Source: Mactromeris polynyma
Taxonomy: Eukaryota > Mollusca > Bivalvia > Venerida > Mactridae
Reading direction: 5' to 3'
Length of the DNA stretch: 64,000 bases
Assembly: GCA_032209605.1 (NCBI GenBank)
Contig: JASFXZ010000038.1
Span: 4,402,001 to 4,466,000 of the forward strand
Every line of letters begins with the position of its first letter. Position 1 is the stretch's first letter. Below, in pieces: positions 11,822 through 24,600 of this stretch. A model generated the notes under the pieces. That model saw nothing but the letters and a program-made list of their open reading frames with translations. It was not told where the DNA came from and did no database searches. The position numbers were made by a program, and so were the translations under genes.

Positions 11822-12627
11822 ATCTACATTTTTGTTGAAAAAAATCAAAAGCTTGTTTAAAACATCAAAGCTCAATATTAATTGAAACGCTTGTGATCAG
11901 GTTATAATATATGGATGTTTTCAGTAAAAAAAAATTATCAGCCCACATGAAGGATTCATTTCATACATATACTTCATTAAAACATATTTCAGGCTATCCT
12001 TAAAAAAATGTTTGTTTGTAATACACTGACAAACATACTGTGATTACACTTCAGACTCGTAGATAATTTGGGTTCATCCTTGCAGTACTTTTCTGTGTAA
12101 ATTTTCCATTTGTGATGTTTAATATTGAAAACAATCTGAAATATTTACAATTATCAATTTCCGAACCCATTCTAATTATAGTGGAACAAATGATTCTAAA
12201 CCAAAGCATTGAAAGACAAAAATTATCTTGCATGCTGGTCTAGGAGTACTCTCCTTAATTATACCGGGTGATGATGCGTAAGTTACGTGATAAATTTACT
12301 GGCTCCCTGCTCTTACTGACCCCTTTCTTACTTTCTGTTGGTTGTTTGTGCATAGTAACTATGGTCTCATTATTCCTCATTGAGTAATGAGTAGATGAAA
12401 CTATTGAAGATTGCTGTCTATGTTTATTCATATAGCATATTCAAGTGGCAGCCACAAAGCCATGGCTTGTTTCTATAGGCTGGTAAACTGGCAGAGCACT
12501 TGGCAAGCATTGGTGATTATATCATCCTTATTGTTAATAGATTTTTTATAGTTTAACAATTTTCTACCACATTTGGTTATGAGAAACATGATCATTTCTA
12601 CTTTAACATATTTTCTGTTTATTTCAG

Positions 12628-12677
12628 GTGAAATTTGATTGATACCTCAAAAGTCAGTGTCAAAGATGAGTCATTCG
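12628..12677 (+). CDS. Start exon of the multi-PDZ gene (38-base 5' UTR plus ATG and 3 codons)
   Basis: A TTATTTCAG acceptor ends at 12627 and a GTAAGT donor begins at 12678. The ATG at 12666 begins four codons (MSHS) that end in phase 0, matching exon 2. An in-frame TGA at 12636-12638 lies upstream within the exon, so this is the first usable in-frame start if the exon is spliced as read. The acceptor means a non-coding exon lies further 5'. A short start exon far from the bulk of the coding sequence is common in large animal genes. The alternative is initiation inside exon 2, where the first ATG is at 19493. Confidence 0.65.
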
Positions 12678-15600
12678 GTAAGTAGTTCGCGCTTGGTTTT
12701 CATTGGCACATATATAACTCTTAAACTTTGTTGGTCAGACTTGTTACTTTACAGTTTGCTACAGGAGGAAAACATCCAGCATACATTGTGGTGATTGTAA
12801 CAATTGCTAAAGCTATGATCCACTCTCAACTTAGTAGCCAAGTCCTTGAAAGGTCTTGCACATACAGCCTGGCATGAAAGAATGAGTAAAACTATGGAAG
12901 GCATACATGTATAATCATAAGGGGGTCACAAATTGTGGTTCCTAAACATTTTTTACATACATGTAAATTACATTCTGGCCTAGTCTTTACCTAGGTGGTG
13001 GTCTTACCATGCTTATTATATCACTGCCTGTTGAAAATCCACTATCTTCTAAGCAATGATTGGTGCATGACATTAATAACTTAACTTAATTCATATACTT
13101 GGAATAATTCACTAATTATTTTTAATATGATCTTAATGTTAGTGATTCCATAGTACAAGGCGCTTCTAGTCTTTGTGATTAATGTAAGGCAAGTCTTGCA
13201 TACCAGGCAGTCCAAGCTGCACTGCCTGTGCAAAGTAAGTACAGGCACGAATCCAATGACCCCAGTTTGGTTCGAGTTTCACGCCATTTATCAAGTGTTT
13301 CAGTATGTATGGTAGTCAATTGACCCTATTTATGTTTTTTGGTTACCAACCAGTACTAGCCTGTATTGCTGCAAGCAACGTCCCAATATATGAATCTTTG
13401 GTGGGGGGAAATGATACGCTTCATCTGGGGTTTCTCGCCGCTGAGCCAACAGGATAGACTAATGCCACGAGTCACAAAGACAAAAGCTTTGTTATTATGT
13501 TGTTATTGTTTGTTTGTTGTTTCTGGTGGTAGGATGCACAGTGTTGTTTTTGTATTGTTGCAGGGTAGAAGTCCATGTGATGTGCACAGTGTGTGAATGG
13601 AAGCTTTGTCTACTGATACACTTGTGTTCAGGTATTCCAGAATTTTGTGTAAGGCCAGTATGGCTTAATGACTAGAATGTCATCAATAGTTTTCTTATGA
13701 AGGTGACATTGGTGGGTGGAATTTTGATTTCTGATATATAAACTATTTCATAAATGGAGTGCAACATCTCCACATCGGGCCCTCTCATGAGCAACAACAT
13801 CTCTTCAACAACAGTTACATTTTTTTCTGTGGTACCAATTTAATCAATCTCCATAGCAACAACCCCTAAACAACAGTCAACATTTTGCTTCTTACAAAGG
13901 GGTGTTTCTCCAGAGTGGTAGCCCTGAAATGAATTTTGCTGAAGCTAGGCTCAAGAAGTTGTTGGCTATTTTTGAAGATAGTAAAAATGCTGTTGTTGAA
14001 ACTAGTCTAAATTATTTGAATTAACTCGTGTTTCATGTTCACATATAGTGCAGTACAGAAGATATTGAAGATGTAGCTATTTATTTAATGTGCATAATTT
14101 ATGGAAATTCAGTAATTTATCTTCTATCTGAAAATCAGCAATATTTTGCAACTTTGTACACATGCTTGCATAAGGTGTAAAATTCTCACAAAGATTGTGA
14201 AGAAGATCACAGAATTTTTGAGTTGTTAATACTTAGATTTTATCATCATTTGTTCCACTGATATACTTTTTCAATTGGTATTTTAACTATGTGTTTAATG
14301 TGACTTAATGCACTTAGTAATAGTGTTTATATAATATGAGATCAGAACAGAACAGATAATTTATTTCAGCTTACTGACAAGGCATATTATCATTAGATAC
14401 ACATACATCATAAATTTCAGGGCACTCCTTTGGCTATTTTGGGGACATTTACAGGTTCAATTGACCCCAGAAAAGTGTATGTTTTTCCCACTCATTCCAT
14501 TTTAAAATTCCCGAACAAAAAAACAAAATTCTTTTAAGATGTGTTTGTATAGATAAACTTTTCATTCAAGATGTTAATTCTTCAGATCAAATAATTGGAA
14601 GATTTGCTTCAAAACATTAGTGGGGTGTTTCAGATTAATTATTTTCACTTAGTTATATTATTCAATACCCTTAATTGATTGTCGAATCTTTCATATTAAT
14701 TTTTTATCAGAAAATAGTTCTTTTTCTGTATTGTCAATAGGCAATAATTATTAATTGATATGTGTAATAAGCATTCATTTATGATTTGTCAATAATTTAA
14801 TAGATTTACCATTACAGATAATTTGCTCACAGATTATCATATTTTATTTAAGACTAGATTTCTATGCCCGATTAATTTTATCGCTTATAACAATGTACTG
14901 TGGGGGGGGGAGCGATTTTTTTTTCAATTAAAAAATTATTAATAAATATTCTTGTTAATGACATCTCAGGGCACTGCGGTTATGTTTCACAAATATGTGA
15001 CATGAAGTAGTCTTGAATATTAGTTCTATTTTAATTTGAGTTGTATCAGATTTATGTGAGCTTTGTACAGATTATTCAGACAATTTTGCTTTGCTTTGTG
15101 CTCCTTATATTATAATTTCCATAATAAAACTCACTGTTCTCTTAGTTTCGTAATCAACCAAAATTTCAGTTCCAATTTTATCAAAAATCATGAATTGAGA
15201 AAATTCAAAATTCAATTCATTATGAGTTTTAATTCGAGCTTGTCTGTTTTATAATAAATGAAGAACTATAGTTGACGCTTGGTCGTCTTCATCTTTGTCC
15301 ATAAAATGTTAAATATTACGTTAAGCTCGGTTTCTGAAAATGTATAAGTCCCATTGATAATGTTACCCACCTATCAGCTTCTGTCTTTGCTTGAAGTGAT
15401 CATGTTTCTTGATACGTTCGGCACTGTGTATGTAGGGCGTTTGTCTTGCCATTGTTGGGGCCCTTTATGGGTCTGCTAATATATTATGTTTTTCCCCCTA
15501 TTTTCATTAAAAGTAATCAAGGAAGAGATAAAAATAGTGTTGGATTAGTTGGGATGGATCCACATTTCTTTATATATTTGTCAAAAAAAGTATATTAATG

Positions 15601-18600
15601 TGTTTGTCATAATTGATTGAAATCAGTTAAAAAAGTGTAAATTTGATCATATAAATTTGACTCAAATTTCATTTTTTTTCATTTTTTAACAACGCATTAA
15701 GTTCCCCCATTTGTGGATATGCGTATCAAGTCCCCAGTTGTCTGGTGCCCTGGTATGCTCTAATCATTTCCATCTGTGCACTCTATTTTATTGAATTAGG
15801 TAACTAATTATCTCTTAATTGGTGCTAATTGTCAATTATTGTACATCACTGATATGATGAATGACATTTCTATGAAATAGGAAACTAGTTTGAAATATAT
15901 TGGTCATTTTTAATATAAAGGATAAATAAATCGAGTATTGTATAGGTTAGTGGAATTTTAATCCAATAAGAAATGCTATAATCTCGACTTAGGATAAAGA
16001 AGTATGTTGAATCAACAGGGATTGTTACATGTTTCTTCAATTCTTGATTGTTTACAATTTATAGTGTCCATGTTTTTTTCGACGCAGTCGTACTAATTAT
16101 AACATATGGTTTTGCTATTTGCATATCAGTGTTGTGTAAACCAATCAAGTCTTATGTTAACCACCAAGGCAATTTTGGATCTGGAGTGACCAGCAATCGT
16201 AACATGTTCAGAAGATTTGTATGTTGCACAACAAATCTTAACCTTAAAATTGTGCCGAACATCTTTTTTCAAGATATTTCTTGTTTTTCAATATATTTAC
16301 TGTCAGATGATTGAATTTTTAGAGAACCTTGAACTGGCTCTCATTAAAGTTCATTGCTCTCTTCAAGCACAGTGGATATGTGTTAGTTATACCGGTATGT
16401 ATATTGAAAGGCGCTTTTACATTTCACAAATCATAAAATTTGAGCATTCTTTATAATGATATTATGTTATTGTTTTCATGTACATGAGTATACCAGGCAC
16501 AGGGGATTCACAAGTTATCTCCCCTTCTTTTTACCTTCTACATAATATATCATACATTATTTTGGTTAAGATTTCCCTCAAATTGTCATTCTTGGTTAAG
16601 ATTTCCCTCAAATTGTCATTCTTGGTTAAGATTTCCCTCAAATTGTCATTCTTGGTTAAGATTTCCCTCAAATTGTCATTCTTGGTTAAGATTTCCCTCA
16701 AATTGTCATTCTTGGTTAAGATTTCCCTCAAATTGTCTTTCTTAATAGGATGTGTGGGAACTATAGAACAATTCAAGTGAATTTTCAAATTTGAGTATAA
16801 GTATGTATTTGAGATTTTATTTTGAGAATTCGGCCAGATCAGATTAAAATATCAACTGGAAATAATTCTTTAGGAAAATCTTGAGCCAGGGAATGAGTCT
16901 GAGGTCAAATATTTTATTCTGGTGGCCAGTCTCCCAAAGCCATTGTCTGATTGGTTGATCCTAAGTTCTGTTTAAAATTGACCAATGGCCGGGCTGCATT
17001 CTATGACTGGTCTACAAACTCGGCTAGGTCTATAACAGTTGGGTCTTGATGGTGATTAGTTGAAAATATGTGAATGAAAGAATGAATATGATTTATACAA
17101 CTTCCTTAAGTTTTAAATAATTACAATAATAAAATTATTACATATGTTTACATGATATCAAAGTCACCTTTTGACCATTTATTGAGCATGTTGGGCTGTC
17201 TATAATTGGGTCCAATGTCCTGCAGTTGACCACAGAAGTTGTAATAATGGCTACATTGAATTGCACTAATTTGAGGAAAATGGTCCAATTAATATTAAAT
17301 GAATTCACGGAGATATGATAAAGGATACTGTATTGATTTCATTCAGATTTTCAACCTTTATATGTAATTGTTTTCCACCTGACTGCAAACAATACAATTG
17401 TTATAGATGGATGTTGCTATTAGGCAAAAAATAATAATATCTGTGTTTAGGGTAACGGTCTCAAAAATGCTAGGTAGGGTAGGGACAAAGTTTTTTATTT
17501 TTTTTTTATTTTTTTTATTTTTTTTTTTCAAAAACAATTAAAAATCGAAAAAAAATTCTCCAGGGTCGTAAAAAACTCTAGGGTCGGGATTTTTCGACAG
17601 GTAGGGTCGGGTTACCCTAAACACAGATATTTTTTTTTAGGCCTTATATTGATCAGACAGTTCAATTATCACTTGTTCGGTCTTAGGGTCAGATTGTAAT
17701 GTCTTAAAGCAACTCCAACTGACAATAGCTTAACAATACAATGACTGATGAATAATTTACTACTGATTGATCTCGTCTTATGGCGTAGTTATATTGGAAG
17801 AAAATTCTTGATATATTCAGAATAATCTGACTTAGGAATCTGAAGAGATTTTTATTGTCTTAGAGCTTGGGCTCGGATATTTGGTGTAATTGTTAACAAT
17901 TTATCCATGAAAAGAATGAGCGAATGTTCGGTTTGAATGTAACTAGGAATACATACAGGTGAAGTATATGCTTCAAGTTTTGCATTGTTTATCTGAATGA
18001 ATTCATATAGTCATGTTTGATTTATTTGTTGAATTGAGTATGATGCATGAATTTTCCTAAACATTTTGTGTGTTGGTGTTGGTGACACCTGTTTATAAAT
18101 GCATCGAGATGGTTTTCACATTTATGTTGTATATATTATAATCATATTCATTTTAAACAGATGGGTTGCAAGCAATAAAATGTATACATATTATATGTTA
18201 TCTTTTTGTGTATATCCAAGGTTTGCTCAACACTATCGTATCTGCTTCTTGGTTGTAAATATGTTACAATAGTTTTGTTCCGAGGCCTTGATATATTGAT
18301 GTACTCATTCACTTTCATGTGATTTATTGGACATTTAACAAATTATTGTTGTGTTTTGTTTGATAAAGTGTTTGTATTGTATCAACTGGATAATATTGGT
18401 GTAAAAATTGGTGCAAATTCGACTTTTCACATTTATTTCACAAATTATGCGCTGTCCGGATGTGTATCAATGCCATTGGTATAAATTTACCAAGAAAATT
18501 TAAGACAGCTGTTGATTTTGAGTTGTCAATTGGGGATCAATTGACAAAAATAGTGTTACATTCAGAGTTGAATTGAGTTTGCCTTTACCAGTTCAAAACA

Positions 18601-21600
18601 AATATGTCCTTCTAATTGTTTATTGTGGAATTTTCAATCATTTTACCGGACTGAATAAATGTTTACATGACACGTATTGTAGGCGGGCAGTTATTTGGTG
18701 AAATCACATAGTTCATTTAACAAACCATCTGACCTTTTTTCAGAATAACCCTTTTTTAGAATTACGGTATAGGAAGGATAATTCAAGTATTTGTGAGGCT
18801 GTTTCTCTATCTCATGTTGTTTTGTTAATTCAGTTAACGTTAATTTGTGAATTAGAATAAGCTTAAGGGTGTCTCTTCTTACTTGCAGCATTATACATGT
18901 ATAAGCTTGAATATTATATAAATAAATTTAACATACTAAATAACCGTATTATAATAGTATTAATACAATGTAGTTGTTGTGATATTAAACAATTAAAGAT
19001 AACAGAACGTACCATGCTGATAAATTATCTTGTTTATAGGTCACTTGTTATAGTTGTACCTATGTACCTATATTTCACTTGCCAGTTATCATATTGTTGC
19101 TTGTATGTATGGGTAAGGTTATTTTTTAAGAGCTTGTAATTTTTGGAATTAATTTTTAAGTCAGGAACTTACTATTTATCTATTTCATATCTTGAAAAAT
19201 GGTTGTAAAATATGTGTTGACTATGACTAACATTACTAAACTATATGAAGTTTGTATGTCGAGGGCTCAGTGCAAGACAATCGTAACTCCTATATAAATT
19301 TGTAGGAGTTATGATAGTCTTGTGTTGAACACTCGAATTGTGTTCTCAAAGGTTGTTAATTCTGTTATTAATGTATTTGTTTTTATTTACCAGGGAAAGA
19401 AATCTCCATCAAGTCCCAGAAACTGCACGAGTATTCTTGGTTTGGATTTTGGCAAGTACTTGATTAGCAGTGAGCAGCGAAGGCGTGATACAATGGAGAG
19501 CGATTATACAACAGGCACTGAATCCGACACGTCAGAATGGGACCTTGGTCAGGCAGCACTTACGTCGGAGTACAGTGAAGACTCTGACGAATGTGGCGTT
19601 TACTATGGTCAGGATTATATGTACGACACAGCGATTGGTGGATTCGATCATCCCACCTCCAATCTTCGGTTTGGTGGACGTCCCATGTCGGACAGACAGG
19701 CTAATCTTCATATGCACAAAATTATAAACCAGTTAAACGTGTCCGCAGGTGACAGTGGCTATAGTGGTTCAGGGTCTTTGTATCCCATACATGAAAGTGG
19801 TTTAACGACGACTGACAGTTCAGGAGATGAAAAATCGGAAGGTACTGTTTCGGATTCTGGTTCCCCTGTGCATAGGGGTTACCCTGTATATGGAAGGTAC
19901 CAGAAATTGCCAAACAACACCATTAATCAAGAAAGTGATAGCAATGGAAACAACCAATCAGATGATTCCATGGATTATTTAACGTTGCATCGACTTCCTG
20001 GTGAAAATATGGGTATGATTCTTGGCATAGAAGGGGATAAAAATGATTCCCGAAATGTGACGTCCGTTGCTGTGAAGAGTGTAACACTAGGTGGCGCTGC
20101 GTATCGAGCGTCTGGCGGAAGTAAAGGTGTATGTGTTGGAGATGAGATTATGAGTGTAAATGGGTTAGATCTTACAACACTGACTCATGATGAATGTATA
20201 CAGGTGTTCAAGGATATGCCCCTCCGCGTCAATCTCGGCATTAAGCGGGGACAGAAAGATTTGCCGCCGGTGTTAATTTCACCATTACCATACCAGACCA
20301 AATCAAACACTAACAATCAGACAAAATCAACCACACCCAGAGCTAAACCAAACGCTCCGGTTCAGATAAAACGTAAACATGACACATCTGATAGTGAGGA
20401 TGACGGATTCGCTGGTTTCGCTGTGTATAAGTTGACTGTAGTGAAGGAGCCGAGTGAGAAACTTGGTCTCAGTATTGTGCCTAGCTACGGGTCCACACGA
20501 GAATACTATCAGGTAAGATTTAATGTGTGAACTGAATGTTGGCACGAGGATAGGAAACTTGAGATCAGACTCTGTGCTCAAATCTGAATTACATTCTCAA
20601 ACTTATCTTGGACAAATATATACTTGTCAATATGTTTTTGGTAAATATTTCAGATTAATTATGTAACATACAGAAAACTGTGTCATACATTTCCTAATCT
20701 TACTGGAATTAATTTGAAATTAGTTAACAATAAAAAAGTGGCTTGAATTTTGAGATGGATCTCAAGTTCCATAATCTCATTTTATACATACACTAAAACC
20801 TCACTTTAAGACCACCTCGATAATAAGAGCACAATTTTTAAGTCCTTTTTCACTGTTCTGCTCTTGATTCAACCTCAATATTTCAACCTCAGTTTTCAAC
20901 ATATTCGAGGGGTTGAAAAGTCTTGGTTTATTAGGGGTTGAAAAGTCTTGATTTTAACAGGGGTTGAAAAGTCTTAGGCTAATTAGGGGTTGAAAATGAC
21001 AGTGGGGTTGAAAAGTCTTGGATATTTTACCTTAGGGGTTGAAAAGTCTTGGGGTTGAAAAGTCTTGGGGTTGAAAAATCTCGATACCGTTTTCAAGGGT
21101 CCCAAGGATGGTCTTATTATTGAGGTTTTACTGTATTTATTTCAGTATTTCATTTATTACTGCATTTTATATAAAATCCTACTGAAATCGCTTTATAACT
21201 GTTTAAGAAAGCTGATCAGTAGGAATTATCGTACTCTTGTACTATCAACATTGCAGATAAGTATTATTTTAGTATCATAATCATAAAACTTGATATTTTT
21301 ATTACCGGGTAATTGACTTCCTTAATCCGAGTTTTCAAGTATCATTGATGCTCACCATCATAGTTGGTAGATGTGGTCCTATGCCTGGACTGGAGAAAAT
21401 AATTATGTTGAGTCGGTATAAATTGAAAAAAGGCAAGCCATTATATTTCCGCTAATACAGTGGACTCTCGTTGGCTTAAACTCGTCTGGACTAACAAAAT
21501 TGGTTCGGGTAAAGCCTAGTTTTAGTCAACCAAAGTTGTGTTCAATGTATAAGTTTTCAATTTGTAGTATACATATAAATATACAGGATAATGACAAAAA

Positions 21601-24600
21601 CGTAATTCTGAAAATTTGAATATGTAAACACTGTACGCACTGTATGACTATAGCATTACAAACACACTTAACTTTATTTCGGCATATTCTACTCGGATAT
21701 GTTTGTTTACGGTTTGATTTTCTAACTTTGACTATTGATTTACATGTACAACATTATTGCTAATCATCTATCGACAAACAACAGCCATCAAGTGCATTTT
21801 AAACACAGCTGATAGTTTCTATTGCAATTTTCACAAATGTGTCAATATTACATGTGCTGTGTCACTTTGAGCACAATTAGGTAAGCCAATTATGAGGTGA
21901 GAAAATATATAGTTCAAACCTAAAGGTTCGAATTATAGAGCATTTTTGTTGAAGGGGCCGAAGAGAGTTTTGAGAGTTTGAGGCTGTACAGTTCAAACCA
22001 ACTGTAGTAGAACAATATAGATTATAATTATAGGGAAGTTAATTGGGACTTCATAACAACTTCGAGTCATCGAGATGCAACCGAAGTCCAGCCAACCAGA
22101 GTCCACAGTACAATATAAACGTGAAATCTACTGATGCTCACTGCGTCTTGGGTGCATTCTATGATATACTGTAAACATCAATAATGCACCCAAGACTGGC
22201 CCATTGACCGATTTTTCGTGTTCCTCGAAACATGACTTTATTATAAAATTATCAACTTAGGTTTTGAATGTTTTATTGTATTCAGGCATTTTTTAACAAG
22301 TGGTATATGCTTCAAACACCTAAAAAACTAAAAGTGTACTTGGAAAGTGTATTTGGAATGTTTAAGTCTTACTGATATGTAAGGAATACTTTTGTCATGT
22401 ATAACAATGGTGTAAAAGACAGAATTGAATGCCAAATGTTTTCATGAAAAAATATGAAATTTGATAGTAGATCAGCATATGAACTAAGATTGGTTCAATA
22501 AAATGTCTTGCAGGCATTGAAATCAAATTGAATTATAGTTTTTATCTACTGTGAAATGAAATGATAAATCAGTGTTAAAGTTGTTGGCATAATATTATAT
22601 AGTTGGTTAGATTTGTTGATAAACTTGTACTCCCGGGGTTAATTTTGGCTATTTTGGGAAGATGACCCATACACCTTCAAATTGAGAATTTTTGTGCATT
22701 AACTAAGAATTTTGGGAGAATTAACAGCTAAATGTTAGGAATAAAAGTAGATGTAGTGATTAATTAATCAACTGTTGCTACATGTATTTATAAATATAAA
22801 CTGCCTGTGAGAGAAAAGTCTTTAACTTTAATTGTCAATTAGGCTAAATTGAACCAAAACTTTTTCTTAAGATTTATTGGGAATTTTTACATTCAAGTTG
22901 GGAAAAATATATATACTTTTTGACATTGGGAATACTTAGCTGAATAACAGCTGAAAAAACAGCTGAAGAAAACCCTGACTCCAGTAACAAGTCTATAGGT
23001 GGAGCGACGGTGGCCACATGGTTATGGTTGCTGACTTACGGACTCTTGTGCCTTACAGCTGTGGGTTTGAATCACACAGGAATGTAGCATTTTTGGGAGA
23101 ATGCTATCCAGTTGACTTAATGAAGGTGTTAGTCTTCCCCAGGTGCCGGCCTATACCTAAAAATACTACTAGAAGGAGCACATGGGGTCTTTGTCCACCA
23201 GAATAGCTCCAAACGTCATGACATGACCATGGCTGTTAATGTAAGAGAAAGCCCTATTGGAAAAATGACAGAAAATCGATTGAGCAGTTTTATAATTGTA
23301 TTGCAATGAAGTGAGTGGATGATATTGTGGTGGTAACTCATTAATTAGTCATTATGTCTTCAAATTGATTTCTGTAAGGCCTAGAAATAAATGTTGGCTT
23401 CCTGTCCCATGCTGAAAAGCAGTATGGTCAGTGGGTTTTTATTTTACATATTTTTCACGTATCTATATAGGAATGGAGATCAATAATATATATCTGAGGT
23501 TAAGAAGATTTGGTCGTTGAAAATTTGACTGGGGTAAAATATAAGGGTGTGACAGGTGACAGGTTTTTATGCCTAACCTTGACATCATTTCATATTTAAT
23601 ATTCAATGATTCAAGATCACTTATAGTCTATGCTACACTCATTATCAATAAAAACAAATAACAACATAAAACACCATATGCTTGACCAGACCTGCGTTTA
23701 GAATTCGTTGTTGTGGGTTTCCTGAATGAAACCCTCTGCTTGGCGTAATTTGTCAATAACTTGCGAGTTCACCTTGAACTGGCGTTTGTGTCCTTTCTTC
23801 TTGAAGGTGTAGTTTTCCACGTGTACGACTTCTTGCATAACCGATATTTGAGATTTAGAAATATCTTTCTGCGTTTTCTGTATACGTTCTTCGAACGCTT
23901 CAAATTTACGATTTATTATAGTCTCTAACTGCGATATTAAAGCGTTTTCTTCCATACTTGGCTTCCACATGTAAACGAAGTTCGTATGTTACAGCTAAAA
24001 ACAAGACGTGACCTGACTGAATCGTCTGGTAGAATGACCAAATCTTCATATCTATACACTTTAGTCTACACAAAAAATCCCGTGCAAAAATCAACTGACC
24101 AATACCTTTATCACTATTTATAATCTGTTACGCGTTCAGACAAATATTTCACGCTATACTAACAAAACGCGTGAAATAAATATTATATCCGATGTTTAAT
24201 TTTAGGTTTTTATTTCATTTGTTCCATTCTATGAGGTCACACTGCATACCATGTAGAGTCTTAGTATGTTATATTCACCATTCCAAATGAGATTGCAGTA
24301 CCAAGAAAGAAATTTTGACAAAAATACACATTTTTCATGTATTGTTTTGCTCAATAACTATGTAATTATAAGATACTTATTGCAACCTATACAAGAGCAT
24401 ATGAGATAGAATCTATTTATTTTAGATATTTAATGGGTCAGCAGCATGTATTTTATTGCTTTTTTAATATCATTGATAAATATTGCATAATAGTAGTATA
24501 TTAGATCTTGCTATGAGTCTACAGGTATTTGGTTCAAATTTTTTATCTACCAAGGGAGACTAATCTGACAAAGTTACTGAACTATAATTGTAGAGTTACT

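Larger units (their letters stand above)
1..12627 (+). other. Upstream region or 5' intron of the multi-PDZ gene
   Basis: Repeats are listed separately: arrays at 1189-1592, 3514-3635, 3631-3910, 6585-6890 and 8050-8179; MITEs at 2699, 3021, 5758 and 11055; SINEs at 2842, 3635-4066, 6887, 7235 and 9595. Otherwise 1-1188, 1600-2690, 4070-5750, 5990-6580, 8180-9590, 9740-11050 and 11130-12627 show no coding frame beyond about 100 codons and no known RNA. Possible 5' UTR exon ends with good donors are seen at 191 (GTAAGT) and 11813 (CAAAG then GTAAGA); neither can be proven. Confidence 0.5.
12678..19393 (+). other. Intron 1 (6.7 kb)
   Basis: GT-AG intron in phase 0. It holds an octamer-containing repeat (16084-16176), a 30-bp array (16562-16741), a TIR element (17422-17644), a stem-loop just before exon 2 (19273-19322), a relic of a CTCTC-type repeat near 13770-13930 and a possible minus-strand SINE head near 13385-13470. 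Nothing supportable was seen in 13950-16080 or 17650-19270. Confidence 0.7.

Noticed and set aside
13366..13596. 76-codon frame at 13366
   Set aside because: It overlaps what looks like a minus-strand SINE head (GGCTCAGCGGCGAGA on the reverse strand); no protein motif.
16478..16788. Open frames on both strands through 16531-16788
   Set aside because: Both come from the in-phase 30-bp array; the translations are simple repeats.
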